This document shows, piece after piece, positions 1 through 6,149 of a stretch of DNA of 6,591 nt. The stretch is taken from the NCBI GenBank assembly GCA_022709485.1, contig JAKLIS010000077.1:1-6591 (forward strand), read 5' to 3'. This DNA is from Elusimicrobiota bacterium. GTDB taxonomy: Bacteria > Elusimicrobiota > Elusimicrobia > F11. The position numbers and the translations under genes were made by a program. The notes beneath the pieces were generated by a model. The model saw only the letters and a program-made list of their open reading frames with translations, made no database searches and was not told the origin of the DNA. Numbering within the stretch: the first letter of the stretch is position 1; the number at the start of each line of letters is the position of its first letter.

Positions 1-1023
1 CCGTCCTGTGTCAAAGGGATTCACTTGACTTCCTATTATGTGGGAAGCCAAAAAGGCCGCGCCAAGTTTGAGAAACTTCTTGAAGAAACAGAACTCAATA
101 CGGTCGTTATCGATATTAAGGAAATTGAAGGGGATGTTTTTATTCCGGGGGTCAAGCTAGAGGGTGAGGCTAACTATAAAGGGGCGATGCCAAAAATAGA
201 GGAATACATTAAATTCCTTAAAGACAGGGGCGTTTATGTCCTGGCGCGGATGACCGTTTTTAAAGACGCGAAATTGGCCAGAGAGAAACCGGAGTGGGCG
301 GTCAAATCAGCCACACCAATGGCCAAGGCTAAAGAAAAAGGATTGGATAAAAGCATTTGGTTGGACCGGAACGGCCACCCCTGGGTGGACCCTTATAATA
401 GGAAGGTGTGGGATTACAACATTAAAATCGCGGAACAAGCCGGCGCCTTGGGATTCCAGGGAATTCAGTTCGACTATATCCGGTTTCCTTCCGACGGGAA
501 CACCAAACTTTGCCGGTATTCCATCAAGCATTCTTCAAGCGCGGCCGTAAAGGCTTTGGAGGGATTTTTGGAGATGGCCCAACGCCGCCTGAAGCCGCTT
601 GGAATGGAAACTTCCATTGATACATTTGGAATCGTGGCCTCCAATGATGATGATCAGGGAATTGGGCAGTTTCTCCCCTCCTTGGCCAAACACGTGGATG
701 TTGTTTCCCCGATGATGTATCCCTCTCACTATGCCAGAGGAGAATATGGAATTAAACACCCCAACGCTTCTCCCTACCAAACCATCATGCGAAGTATGAA
801 AGATACCCAAAGAATCCTTCGGGCCGCCAAAGCCAAAGCGGAGCTGAGACCTTATCTTCAGGATTTTAGCCTGGGGATAAAATACACCCCCGCCATGGTT
901 CGCGCGCAAATTGAAGCCGTTATGGATAATGGGGTGTCGGAATGGCTGATGTGGAACGCGGCATGCCGGTATACCAAAGACGCATTCCTGCCAGACGAAA
1001 ACCTAAAACGCTCTGATAAATAG
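1..1023 (+). CDS. DUF4015-type putative glycoside hydrolase, 5' end outside window
   Basis: The reading frame is open from base 1 to the TAG at 1021-1023. A TTG at 25 could be taken as a start, but the frame before it encodes PSCVKGIHLTSYYVGS. This resembles the conserved 'vkGiylt' opening strand of the DUF4015 family (PF13200, TIM-barrel putative glycoside hydrolases), so the gene is cut by the window edge and 25 is probably not the start. Numbering from codon 25, family-like segments are NTVVIDIKEIEGDV (25-38), VYVLARMTVFKD (70-81), GHPWVDPYNRKVWDYN (117-132), GFQGIQFDYIRFPSDG (143-158, with the acidic residue of FDYIRFP at a likely active-site strand end), SIDTFGIVA (197-205), VDVVSPMMYPSHY (224-236) and a C-terminal NGVSEWLMWNA (302-312). 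Family members are often exported or lipid-anchored, but any signal peptide would lie upstream. Substrate and catalytic activity are not established for the family. The gene converges on the GAF-domain gene with a 22-bp gap and no obvious terminator hairpin. Confidence 0.85.
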   Translation, partial: PSCVKGIHLTSYYVGSQKGRAKFEKLLEETELNTVVIDIKEIEGDVFIPGVKLEGEANYKGAMPKIEEYIKFLKDRGVYVLARMTVFKDAKLAREKPEWAVKSATPMAKAKEKGLDKSIWLDRNGHPWVDPYNRKVWDYNIKIAEQAGALGFQGIQFDYIRFPSDGNTKLCRYSIKHSSSAAVKALEGFLEMAQRRLKPLGMETSIDTFGIVASNDDDQGIGQFLPSLAKHVDVVSPMMYPSHYARGEYGIKHPNASPYQTIMRSMKDTQRILRAAKAKAELRPYLQDFSLGIKYTPAMVRAQIEAVMDNGVSEWLMWNAACRYTKDAFLPDENLKRSDK

Positions 1024-1045
1024 ATTTGTTTTATTCACTGGGTGG

Positions 1046-2728
1046 CTAGGCGGCTCTCTCAGAAGAGGGGGGCGCGGAAGAATCTCTTAACCGGGAATTC
1101 TCAATGGCCACAGCGGCCCGGGTCACAAACGTCATGGCCAAATCGATATCGTATGGGGATACGGTTCGAACAGCGCTTGTTGACCAGGCGTTGACCACAC
1201 CAATGGGTTCCCCTTTGATATTGAAGAGAGGCAGGCAAAGCAAAGATTTATAAGGAATATTCCCATCTGAAAATTTTCCTTCGAGCTCAATTCCGGAAGT
1301 CCAATGGGGTTCTCCTTTTTCAAAAACTTTACCTGGGGTTCCCTCTCCCATCTGATAAGAAAGATTTTTTTCCAACTGCGCGTTCGGTCCTGAAACTTCG
1401 CGAACCACCAAACGACCGCCGCTTCCATCCCAGAGCATAAGGCTCGCCTGTTCCGCTCTAAGAATGTTTTTTAATCCATCCAGGATGGTGGTGAAGGCGT
1501 CTTTCATTCCGCGGGTAGAGCTTAAAAAACTCGCCGTTACGCAGCTATCCATTTCAACGGTTTTTCGAAGCTCTTCCACCATTTTAAGCCGCTGAATGGT
1601 GATCCCGATGGATCGTCCCACAAATTCCAGGAATTCCCGGTGTTCTTCTTGGAAGGCCTCCGCTCGATGGGATCCCGAGTAAATGACTCCGAAGCTTTCA
1701 TTGAAATTTCCGTTTACGGGGACGCAGATCTGAGATTTAAAGCAATAATTTTCAGCCGGGCACCCGCCGCATTTGTCAACGTCTCCAATCCGCATGAATC
1801 GTTTTTGGGCAATGGCGGGACATGTCTTAAAAGCCAATTCCTGTTTGGTATCAAAACGGACATTGCCGGGGTCCATAACGGCCCGCATGAGATCCCCCGC
1901 CTCCTGGACGAGAAAAATTTGAGACCACGCATTCAATTCGGTGCCGAGCTCTCGGTTCAGGCATTCCACGATGCCTCTCACCACAGTTGGGATCTCAGCG
2001 GTTCCGGAGAGATTGTTTAAAATCCCCGAGATGAAGTTGAGCGTTTTCATGCGGGAAAGCCGGCGTTTCTCCATAAAGTCTTTTTGCCGCAATATCCGAA
2101 CGGAAATGACCCCGATGGAGACCACGGTGATAAGAAGTATGAGCTGCGCGACCACATGAAACCGGCCGAAATCTTCCTCGGCCGCGACCGAGAGAAAAAC
2201 CGCGACAATATAGCATCCCATCCCGCCGACCCCATAAAACAAAATCAATCCCCAATCCCGGTGATAGGTTTGAATCATCAGAGGAAGAAAGTACATGAAG
2301 AATAAGGGACTCGTGATTCCTCCTGTAAAATGAACTGCAAAGGAAATACCCACGACGTCCGTGAAACAAACGGCAAAGTCTACTATCCGCGCTTGAGGAA
2401 TTCGTTTGAGGAACAAGGTCATTCCGGTCAAAATCAAACCATAGCTGATGAAAAGACTAACGGCAGAAGATAAGTCCACCGGCTCTCCGAACCAACGAAT
2501 CAGGAATGCGACACCCAACATAGTGGAGGACGCCACGAGCCGGACGCTGTTATCAAACTTAATTTTTTGGATGTTATATTGGTTCTCCTGGGTTTTGTTA
2601 TCCAGGACAAATCCAGCGTTGGAATTGGGGCTGTTTGAATCTCGGATTGGATCTTTTCCCCACGAAAAACGGTCGATGCTTGGTAGGTGAATTGAGAATA
2701 TCTCTTTGAGAATCTCCAAAATCTTCAT
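1046..2728 (-). CDS. Six-TM membrane protein with two GAF domains, no output domain
   Basis: This is a 560-aa protein if started at the ATG at 2728. That start has a GAGG Shine-Dalgarno five bases upstream (2737-2734). A longer 571-aa reading from TTG at 2761 has no ribosome site. Numbering from the ATG: a cytoplasmic stretch of about 60 residues; six hydrophobic segments near 62-79, 87-107, 116-134, 140-154, 160-181 and 192-212, with FTGGITSPLFFMYFLPLMIQ around segments 3-4 as in the membrane sensor regions of some histidine kinases; GAF domain 1 (about 239-384); GAF domain 2 (about 404-547, containing GEGTPGKVFEKGEPHW and SLLCLPLFNIKGEPIGVVNAW). GAF1 has a cysteine group C303, C320-GG-C323, C329 and C335, a pattern that could bind a metal or respond to redox, though some non-metal GAF domains also have it. 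The chain ends 13 residues after GAF2 in SSAPPSSERAA, with no kinase, GGDEF, phosphatase or DNA-binding domain. The next gene downstream is on the opposite strand, so no partner is co-transcribed after it. Signal and partner are unknown. Confidence 0.85.
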   Translation of the reverse strand: MKILEILKEIFSIHLPSIDRFSWGKDPIRDSNSPNSNAGFVLDNKTQENQYNIQKIKFDNSVRLVASSTMLGVAFLIRWFGEPVDLSSAVSLFISYGLILTGMTLFLKRIPQARIVDFAVCFTDVVGISFAVHFTGGITSPLFFMYFLPLMIQTYHRDWGLILFYGVGGMGCYIVAVFLSVAAEEDFGRFHVVAQLILLITVVSIGVISVRILRQKDFMEKRRLSRMKTLNFISGILNNLSGTAEIPTVVRGIVECLNRELGTELNAWSQIFLVQEAGDLMRAVMDPGNVRFDTKQELAFKTCPAIAQKRFMRIGDVDKCGGCPAENYCFKSQICVPVNGNFNESFGVIYSGSHRAEAFQEEHREFLEFVGRSIGITIQRLKMVEELRKTVEMDSCVTASFLSSTRGMKDAFTTILDGLKNILRAEQASLMLWDGSGGRLVVREVSGPNAQLEKNLSYQMGEGTPGKVFEKGEPHWTSGIELEGKFSDGNIPYKSLLCLPLFNIKGEPIGVVNAWSTSAVRTVSPYDIDLAMTFVTRAAVAIENSRLRDSSAPPSSERAA

Positions 2729-2733
2729 TTCAA

Positions 2734-2737
2734 CCTC
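2734..2737 (-). promoter_or_regulatory. Ribosome-binding site deciding the GAF-protein start
   Basis: On the minus strand this reads GAGG, followed by TTGAA and then ATG at 2728. The spacing and match are good, whereas the upstream in-frame TTG at 2761 has nothing comparable. This favours the 560-aa reading over the 571-aa one. Confidence 0.65.
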
Positions 2738-2778
2738 AGGATGGACCAATGTAAAAACCAATTAAACCAGTAATGATA

Positions 2779-2806
2779 AGTGTAACAGCTAAAATTTTTG
2801 TTGCAA
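2779..2806 (-). promoter_or_regulatory. Candidate promoter for the GAF membrane protein gene
   Basis: On the minus strand, TTGCAA (2806-2801) is followed after 16 bp by TACACT (2784-2779). Each hexamer has four of six consensus bases. The predicted start of transcription, near 2772, would give a leader of about 44 nt before the ATG at 2728 and would include its Shine-Dalgarno. A perfect TTGACA lies just upstream (2825-2820) but has no good -10 partner at 16-18 bp. Weak call: the region is AT-rich and chance matches are likely. Confidence 0.3.
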
Positions 2807-2994
2807 CCTAATCGTTATTTGTCAAATTTATTGAATATAAGGCCTTTTCATTATATTTAAGTGGCAGAGCTACTTTTTCTTGTCTTGATCGGCCACAATA
2901 ACCTTTATAAGATCTCCCCGCTGACCTTCACCTAACCATGACCAAGTCCTAAATATTAAACCCCATAATTTAATCGTGCCTATCAATCTCATTT

Positions 2995-3450
2995 ATGAAC
3001 ATATATTGGAAACATAACGAACATTTGGTGTCTCCGGCTGACCTTGAGACCGCTCAGGTCTTAATAGATTGGATAGACCCCAAAAAATCAGCAGATAAAT
3101 TAAGAGGGTGGAAGAAAGGCCGAGGACTTGTTGTTGAACGAGAAATTCAAATCCATCCCGGACTAAAGAATGTGGACGCCATTCTTGCTTTTTCCAGTTG
3201 GGAGCATCGTCACTTGACTGATGAAGCATGGCTTATTCTTTCCGGAGGCGGGACCATGGAAGTGGAAGCGGACATGGAAAAAATAATGAAATTTGAACTG
3301 GGGCCTGGGGATATTATTTTGATTCCGGCTAACCGCCATCACCGGTTCATTTGCGCGGCTGACAAGCGGGTTAAATTTCTTCGCCTATTGCCTGATATTT
3401 CCGGATGGAAATCCATCTACCGCAAAAGAAAGGAAATGGCGCCTGTTTAA
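2995..3450 (+). CDS. Acireductone-dioxygenase-like cupin protein
   Basis: This is a 151-aa single-domain cupin. Cupin motif 1 is intact in the form H-x-H-x3-E-x6-G: H71, H73, E77, G84 within WEHRHLTDEAWLILSGGG. Motif 2 is GDIILIPANRHHRF (105-118), giving H116 as the likely fourth metal ligand. The order of elements (EHxHxxDE, ILxGxG, GDxxxxPAxxxHRF, then RLLPDISGWKSIYRK near the C terminus) follows acireductone dioxygenase (MtnD/ADI1) of the methionine salvage pathway. However, the conserved arginine of the ARD 'DEvRYIL' segment is replaced (EAWLIL), and the N-terminal part is shorter and unlike ARD. I therefore call the fold and metal site, not the reaction. No mtn genes are nearby. No Shine-Dalgarno precedes the ATG. 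A possible -10 (CATAAT, 2964-2969) would give a leader of about 20 nt. The gene converges on def with a 10-bp gap. Confidence 0.82.
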   Translation: MNIYWKHNEHLVSPADLETAQVLIDWIDPKKSADKLRGWKKGRGLVVEREIQIHPGLKNVDAILAFSSWEHRHLTDEAWLILSGGGTMEVEADMEKIMKFELGPGDIILIPANRHHRFICAADKRVKFLRLLPDISGWKSIYRKRKEMAPV

Positions 3451-3460
3451 GGGTGGCCCA

Positions 3461-3970
3461 TTAAAACATTTTCCGGCGGAAAACATCCGTTTTGATGTTG
3501 GTCACCCGATCTAAAAAAAGCTTTCCTTCCAAGTGATCAATTTCATGCTGAAAGGCGAGCGCCTCAAATCCCATCGCTTCCAATACCCGCCATTCCCCTT
3601 GGACGTCTTGGGCTTTAATCTGGACCCAATGAAACCGGGTTACATTCGCCAAAAATTCAGGAACAGAAAGACAACCTTCACGCGGAACCTGTCTTCCTTC
3701 CCCCCGAACCATCACGGGATTGATTAAGACCAGAGGCCCTTGATTAGAACTTTCCAAACCCTTCTTCAACGGCCGCTTTGATACATCCACCACACTAACC
3801 CGTCTCAAAACTCCGATTTGAGGGGCGGCCAAACCAACTCCGGGGGAGGCGTACAAAGTGTCAAAAAGATCTTCAACCAAAGATTTTAATGAGGGGCCGA
3901 ATTGAGTGAAAGGCTGAGTTGGGGAAGATAAAACCCCATCCGGGAAGATTTTAATGGGGCGAACGGCCAT
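3461..3970 (-). CDS. def: Peptide deformylase
   Basis: This 169-aa protein removes the N-terminal formyl group from nascent proteins, in the cytoplasm at the ribosome exit. All three family motifs are intact: motif I GVGLAAPQ (44-51, Q51), motif II EGCLS (98-102, metal ligand C100) and motif III QHEIDH (141-146, ligands H142 and H146, catalytic E143). Length is normal for a bacterial deformylase, and the C terminus ends soon after LFLDRV, as in short type 1-like forms. The ATG at 3970 follows the ACT-domain gene by 13 bp on the same strand, so the two are probably co-transcribed. Def is commonly next to fmt, but the pairing here is different. No Shine-Dalgarno is visible before the ATG, so translation may depend on coupling with the upstream gene. 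The stop is 10 bp from the converging cupin gene. Confidence 0.97.
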   Translation of the reverse strand: MAVRPIKIFPDGVLSSPTQPFTQFGPSLKSLVEDLFDTLYASPGVGLAAPQIGVLRRVSVVDVSKRPLKKGLESSNQGPLVLINPVMVRGEGRQVPREGCLSVPEFLANVTRFHWVQIKAQDVQGEWRVLEAMGFEALAFQHEIDHLEGKLFLDRVTNIKTDVFRRKMF

Positions 3971-3983
3971 GAATTAAAAGTGG

Positions 3984-4529
3984 CTAAATGGCCCCAACGG
4001 GAATGGGGTCAATGTTAATTTTTACGCCCAAAGCCGCCTGAAACCTCGAAAGGGCGCGTTGGGTCGATTTGAAGTTTTGGGATCTCTGAAATTCCCCTTC
4101 AATGAAGAGGATGTACCCAGGCTTTTTTCCCCACGCCGTCCGATGGGTCTCCAAATCAAGAATGTTGAATTTGTGCTTAAAAAGGAACCGGCAGATTTTA
4201 AAGACAATTCCCGGACGATCTTCTCCCATAACTTTCACGAGATACAAATCCCTTTCAGGAGCGATAAATTCCGCCTCTAATTTGGAAATTTTTTTCATGG
4301 CTAAGGTAAGTCCAAAATTCGCTCGAATTTTTGAAAAATCTGGCTGAACAATCTCCATAAAATTTTTCCGGGTGGAGGTAAAAATAAGGAAAATTCCAAA
4401 TTCCCCGCCAAGGCGCATCATGGAAGAATCTTCGAGGTTCGCCCCCTTTTTAAACAAAATTTCCGAAACGGCTGAGACGATGCCGGATCGGTCTTTTCCC
4501 GTCGCAAAAAGGAGGTAATAATTCTTCAT
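3984..4529 (-). CDS. Two-ACT-domain regulator, GcvR-like
   Basis: This 181-aa protein is made of two ACT domains: ACT 1 about residues 4-80 (TGKDRSGIVSAVSEILFKKGANLEDSSM) and ACT 2 about 94-176 (MGEDRPGIVFKICRFLFKHKFNILDLETH). Each has the D-R-x-G-I-V turn typical of this domain, where ligand-binding glycine residues usually sit. The tandem architecture and length match the glycine cleavage system repressor GcvR and related amino-acid-sensing ACT proteins. GcvR itself acts by binding the activator GcvA. No DNA-binding domain is present here, and neither gcvA nor gcvTHP is in the window, so 'GcvR-like' describes architecture only. The ATG at 4529 has no Shine-Dalgarno. A minus-strand TAATAT (4544-4539) would place transcription start almost at the ATG, so a leaderless or very short-leader mRNA is possible. 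It is the first gene of a probable two-gene unit with def and is divergent from asd by 71 bp. Confidence 0.8.
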   Translation of the reverse strand: MKNYYLLFATGKDRSGIVSAVSEILFKKGANLEDSSMMRLGGEFGIFLIFTSTRKNFMEIVQPDFSKIRANFGLTLAMKKISKLEAEFIAPERDLYLVKVMGEDRPGIVFKICRFLFKHKFNILDLETHRTAWGKKPGYILFIEGEFQRSQNFKSTQRALSRFQAALGVKINIDPIPVGAI

Positions 4530-4535
4530 ATCAGA

Positions 4536-4562
4536 TTGATATTATTTCAAATTTGTTACAAT
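4536..4562 (+). promoter_or_regulatory. Candidate extended -10 promoter of asd
   Basis: TTGATA (4536-4541, five of six consensus) precedes TACAAT (4557-4562, five of six). The spacer is 15 bp, which is short, but the -10 is extended by TG one base upstream (TGTTACAAT), which can compensate for poor -35 spacing. Transcription would start near 4569, giving a leader of about 32 nt that includes the asd ribosome site. The -35 overlaps a possible minus-strand -10 (4544-4539) for the divergent ACT-domain gene, so the two promoters may compete. Confidence 0.5.
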
Positions 4563-4587
4563 GCCCAGTCCAAAATTTAATTTTATC

Positions 4588-4593
4588 GAGGTG
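4588..4593 (+). promoter_or_regulatory. asd ribosome-binding site
   Basis: GAGGTG lies seven bases before the ATG at 4601. It is a strong Shine-Dalgarno with suitable spacing, unlike the cupin, def and ACT-regulator genes, which show none. It confirms the asd start. Confidence 0.75.
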
Positions 4594-4600
4594 AAATAGA

Positions 4601-5620
4601 ATGGCAGGAAAGTCATACAAAGTCGCGGTGGTGGGAGCCACCGGTGTCGTGGGCAGCGAGATGCTCGCCAGCGTTAAAAAATTCATCCCTAACGCGGAAA
4701 TCACCCCTTTCGCCAGCGAAAGATCGGCCGGGAAATCGGTCAAATTGGATGGGAAGACTTTGTCAATCACGGTCCTTAAAAAGGAAAACATTACTTCCTT
4801 CGATTTCGCCATCTTTTCGGCTGGCGCTTCGGTTTCCAAAGAATTTGCCCCCCTATTTGCTGAGCGGGGAGCTTTTGTGATCGACAACTCCAGTGCTTGG
4901 CGGATGGACCCCTCATGTCCCTTGGTCGTGCCGGAGGTGAATTCGCACACTTTGGCCAAAGACAAGAAGATAATCGCCAACCCCAATTGTTCCACCATTC
5001 AAATGGTGGTGGCGTTAAAACCGCTTCATATGGCGGCCACTATTAAAAGAATTCGGGTGGCCACTTATCAAGCGGTCTCTGGGGCTGGCCAAATGGGTAT
5101 CACGGACTTGGCGGATCAAGCCAAGGCCTGGGCCCAAGGAAAGCCCATTCCGGCTCCCAAAAAAATACCCCATCAAATCGCCTTTAACTTGGTTCCTCAA
5201 ATTGACGTCTTTGTGGAAGATGATTACACCAAAGAAGAGATGAAATTGGCAAATGAAACCCGGAAGATTATGGATGCTCCTGATGTCCAGATTTCCGCCA
5301 CGTGTATACGGGTCCCGGTATTTAGAGGCCACTCAGAAGCGGTTTGGATTGAAACGGACAAGCCCTTGTCTCCCGCTGAGGCTCGGAAGCTCCTAGAAAA
5401 AGCCCCCGGGGTTAAGGTAGTCGACTCTCCCAAGGAAAGCAAATATCCCATGCCCCTGGACGCAGAGGGGAAATATGAAACATTCGTGGGCCGTATCCGG
5501 AAAGACTTGTCATGCCCCAATGGCCTGGTTTTTTGGGTCGTTTCAGACAATCTCCTTAAAGGAGCCGCTTTAAATGCCCTCCAGATAGTCGATGCGCTCA
5601 TTAAAAAAGGATTGGTTTAA
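4601..5620 (+). CDS. asd: Aspartate-semialdehyde dehydrogenase
   Basis: This 339-aa cytoplasmic enzyme reduces L-aspartyl-4-phosphate to L-aspartate 4-semialdehyde with NADPH. This is the shared step before the branch to lysine/diaminopimelate and to threonine/methionine. Visible motifs: the Rossmann nucleotide-binding loop VGATGVVG (11-18), SAGASVSK (73-80), IDNSSAWRM (94-102), the catalytic segment NPNCSTIQ with C130, TYQAVSGAGQMG (155-166, Q157 and the Gly-rich turn), and RVPVFRGHSE (237-246) with the acid/base H244. Length is normal and no key residue is missing. The start is set by the ATG at 4601 with a strong Shine-Dalgarno. It is transcribed alone: the upstream gene is divergent, and a strong intrinsic terminator follows at 5667. 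A perfect parS palindrome begins two bases after the TAA stop, inside the expected asd 3' UTR. Confidence 0.97.
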   Translation: MAGKSYKVAVVGATGVVGSEMLASVKKFIPNAEITPFASERSAGKSVKLDGKTLSITVLKKENITSFDFAIFSAGASVSKEFAPLFAERGAFVIDNSSAWRMDPSCPLVVPEVNSHTLAKDKKIIANPNCSTIQMVVALKPLHMAATIKRIRVATYQAVSGAGQMGITDLADQAKAWAQGKPIPAPKKIPHQIAFNLVPQIDVFVEDDYTKEEMKLANETRKIMDAPDVQISATCIRVPVFRGHSEAVWIETDKPLSPAEARKLLEKAPGVKVVDSPKESKYPMPLDAEGKYETFVGRIRKDLSCPNGLVFWVVSDNLLKGAALNALQIVDALIKKGLV

Positions 5621-5622
5621 AT

Positions 5623-5638
5623 TGTTCCACGTGGAACA
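5623..5638. other. parS: parS site 1, perfect ParB-binding palindrome
   Basis: TGTTCCACGTGGAACA is a perfect 16-bp inverted repeat. It fits the chromosomal parS consensus (B. subtilis TGTTNCACGTGAAACA; the CC/GG variant is known from other bacteria). It lies two bases after the asd stop and 28 bp before the asd terminator hairpin, so transcription of asd reads through it. First of six related sites with start-to-start spacing of 198, 191, 138, 153 and 147 bp. Confidence 0.85.
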
Positions 5639-5666
5639 TTCCTAAGCCCTCACTTAATAACTCTAT

Positions 5667-5702
5667 ACCCCCTCCCTGAAATCCCGGGGAGGGGGTTTTT
5701 AT
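5667..5702 (+). terminator. Intrinsic terminator of asd
   Basis: A perfect 10-bp stem, ACCCCCTCCC (5667-5676) with GGGAGGGGGT (5687-5696), closes a 10-nt loop and is followed by TTTTATTT. The T tract is only on the plus-strand side, so it ends asd transcription and would not stop transcription coming from the right. It occupies the same place in repeat unit 1 as the hairpins of units 2 and 6, so it is part of the repeat as well as a terminator. Confidence 0.88.
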
Positions 5703-5720
5703 TTGCCCTGATTGATAAAT

Positions 5721-5738
5721 TGGGGGATTATTCCCCCA
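5721..5738. other. Short perfect hairpin in repeat unit 1
   Basis: TGGGGG, loop ATTATT, CCCCCA forms a 6-bp GC-rich stem just after the asd terminator. It has no T tract. Its right arm doubles as the start of the conserved repeat block, so an alternative pairing with the G run at 5757-5761 is possible. Role unknown. Confidence 0.45.
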
Positions 5739-5772
5739 CCATGTATCATCAATGAAGGGGGTCAGGGGGAGG
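5733..5772. repeat. Conserved repeat block, unit 1 copy
   Basis: This 40-bp block starts with CCCCCACCATGT, continues TATCATCAATG and ends in G-rich sequence (GGGGGTCAGGGGGAGG). It aligns with 5893-5931 and 6371-6409 with only scattered substitutions, and more weakly with 6068-6107. It is the best conserved part of the unit after the palindrome. Confidence 0.7.
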
Positions 5773-5820
5773 AGCTACTTGGATCCGCGAAACTCAGGAA
5801 TGCCCACACCCCGACAATTA

Positions 5821-5836
5821 TGTTCCACGTGGAACA
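5821..5836. other. parS: parS site 2, perfect ParB-binding palindrome
   Basis: Identical to site 1 over all 16 bases, TGTTCCACGTGGAACA, and flanked by different sequence on the left. It is followed after 3 bp by a C-rich tract with G-quadruplex potential on the minus strand. Two perfect copies of a 16-bp palindrome 198 bp apart are very unlikely by chance. Confidence 0.85.
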
Positions 5837-5839
5837 ATA

Positions 5840-5859
5840 CCCCCTCCCTACCCTTCCCC
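5840..5859 (-). other. Canonical G-quadruplex motif beside parS site 2
   Basis: On the minus strand four G runs of 4, 3, 3 and 5 are separated by loops AA, TA and A, which satisfies the usual G3+N1-7 rule with very short loops. The plus strand would be i-motif-like. It overlaps the left arm of the hairpin at 5853-5878, so the two structures cannot form together. Units 5 and 6 keep only two C runs here, so the full motif is particular to unit 2. In vivo folding is not shown. Confidence 0.6.
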
Positions 5860-5878
5860 ACTGAAAGTCGTGGGGAGG
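5853..5878. other. Hairpin in repeat unit 2
   Basis: CTTCCCCAC (5853-5861) pairs with GTGGGGAGG (5870-5878) around an 8-nt loop: nine pairs including one G-T. It is followed by AAAAGATCTC rather than T residues, so it is not an intrinsic terminator on the plus strand. It is the positional equivalent of the asd terminator hairpin in unit 1 and of 6477-6497 in unit 6. Confidence 0.6.
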
Positions 5879-5892
5879 AAAAGATCTCTTTC

Positions 5893-5931
5893 CCCCCACA
5901 TGTCTCATCAATGGAGGGGGTTAGGGGAAGG
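5893..5931. repeat. Conserved repeat block, unit 2 copy
   Basis: This 39-bp block begins CCCCCACATGT, then CTCATCAATGGAGGGGG and TTAGGGGAAGG. It matches the unit 1 block at 5733-5772 apart from a one-base gap and a few substitutions. The G-rich end has four short G runs that could form at most a two-layer quadruplex. Confidence 0.7.
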
Positions 5932-6011
5932 TGTTTTTTTCACCCTTAAACTTGCCCACTGAGGAACATAATGAGGAATCGCTACTGGGATCAGGGAATG
6001 CCTGGCCAAGA

Positions 6012-6027
6012 TGTTCCTCGTGGAACA
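6012..6027. other. parS-like site 3, one mismatch
   Basis: TGTTCCTCGTGGAACA differs from the perfect site only at position 7 (A to T), which alters the central CACGTG. Spacing to site 2 is 191 bp. ParB may still bind, probably more weakly. Confidence 0.62.
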
Positions 6028-6149
6028 ACGCTCATCGACCTCCTCCCGGCATGTGAGACGGGAAAGACCCCTTCCACGTCCTTAATGGAAAGGGATCATG
6101 AAGAGGGATTAGCTCCCGGCTCAGGGAACCCAGGAAAGCCCCTGCTCTG

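Noticed and set aside
25..27. TTG as start of the DUF4015 gene
   Set aside because: The frame is open to base 1, and the eight codons before it encode a family-like VKGIHLT strand, so the gene begins outside the window.
2729..2761. Longer GAF protein starting at TTG 2761
   Set aside because: It has no ribosome site, and the ATG at 2728 has a well-spaced GAGG. A candidate promoter start near 2772 would leave about 10 nt of leader for the TTG.
3469..3483. TTTTCC-GGC-GGAAAA hairpin as a terminator between the cupin and def genes
   Set aside because: The stem is short and AT-rich, it lies within the def coding end, and neither side has a convincing T tract.
4531..4998. 155-codon minus-strand open frame under asd
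   Set aside because: It is antisense to a fully recognisable asd and its translation shows no domain; it is a shadow of the real gene.
5623..5638. Palindrome as a generic transcription-factor operator (CACGTG box)
   Set aside because: The full 16-bp match to parS and the six-fold clustering in a gene-free region fit ParB better than a promoter operator, since no promoter follows.
5752..5949. 65-codon open frame on the plus strand
   Set aside because: It runs across a parS site, a hairpin and two repeat blocks. The translation is Pro/Arg/Ser-rich low-complexity with no ribosome site, so it is an effect of the repeats.
6072..6079. TTCCACGT as a seventh parS-like site
   Set aside because: Only the left half and centre match. 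It aligns with the conserved repeat block (CCACCATGT variant) rather than with the palindrome position of the unit.
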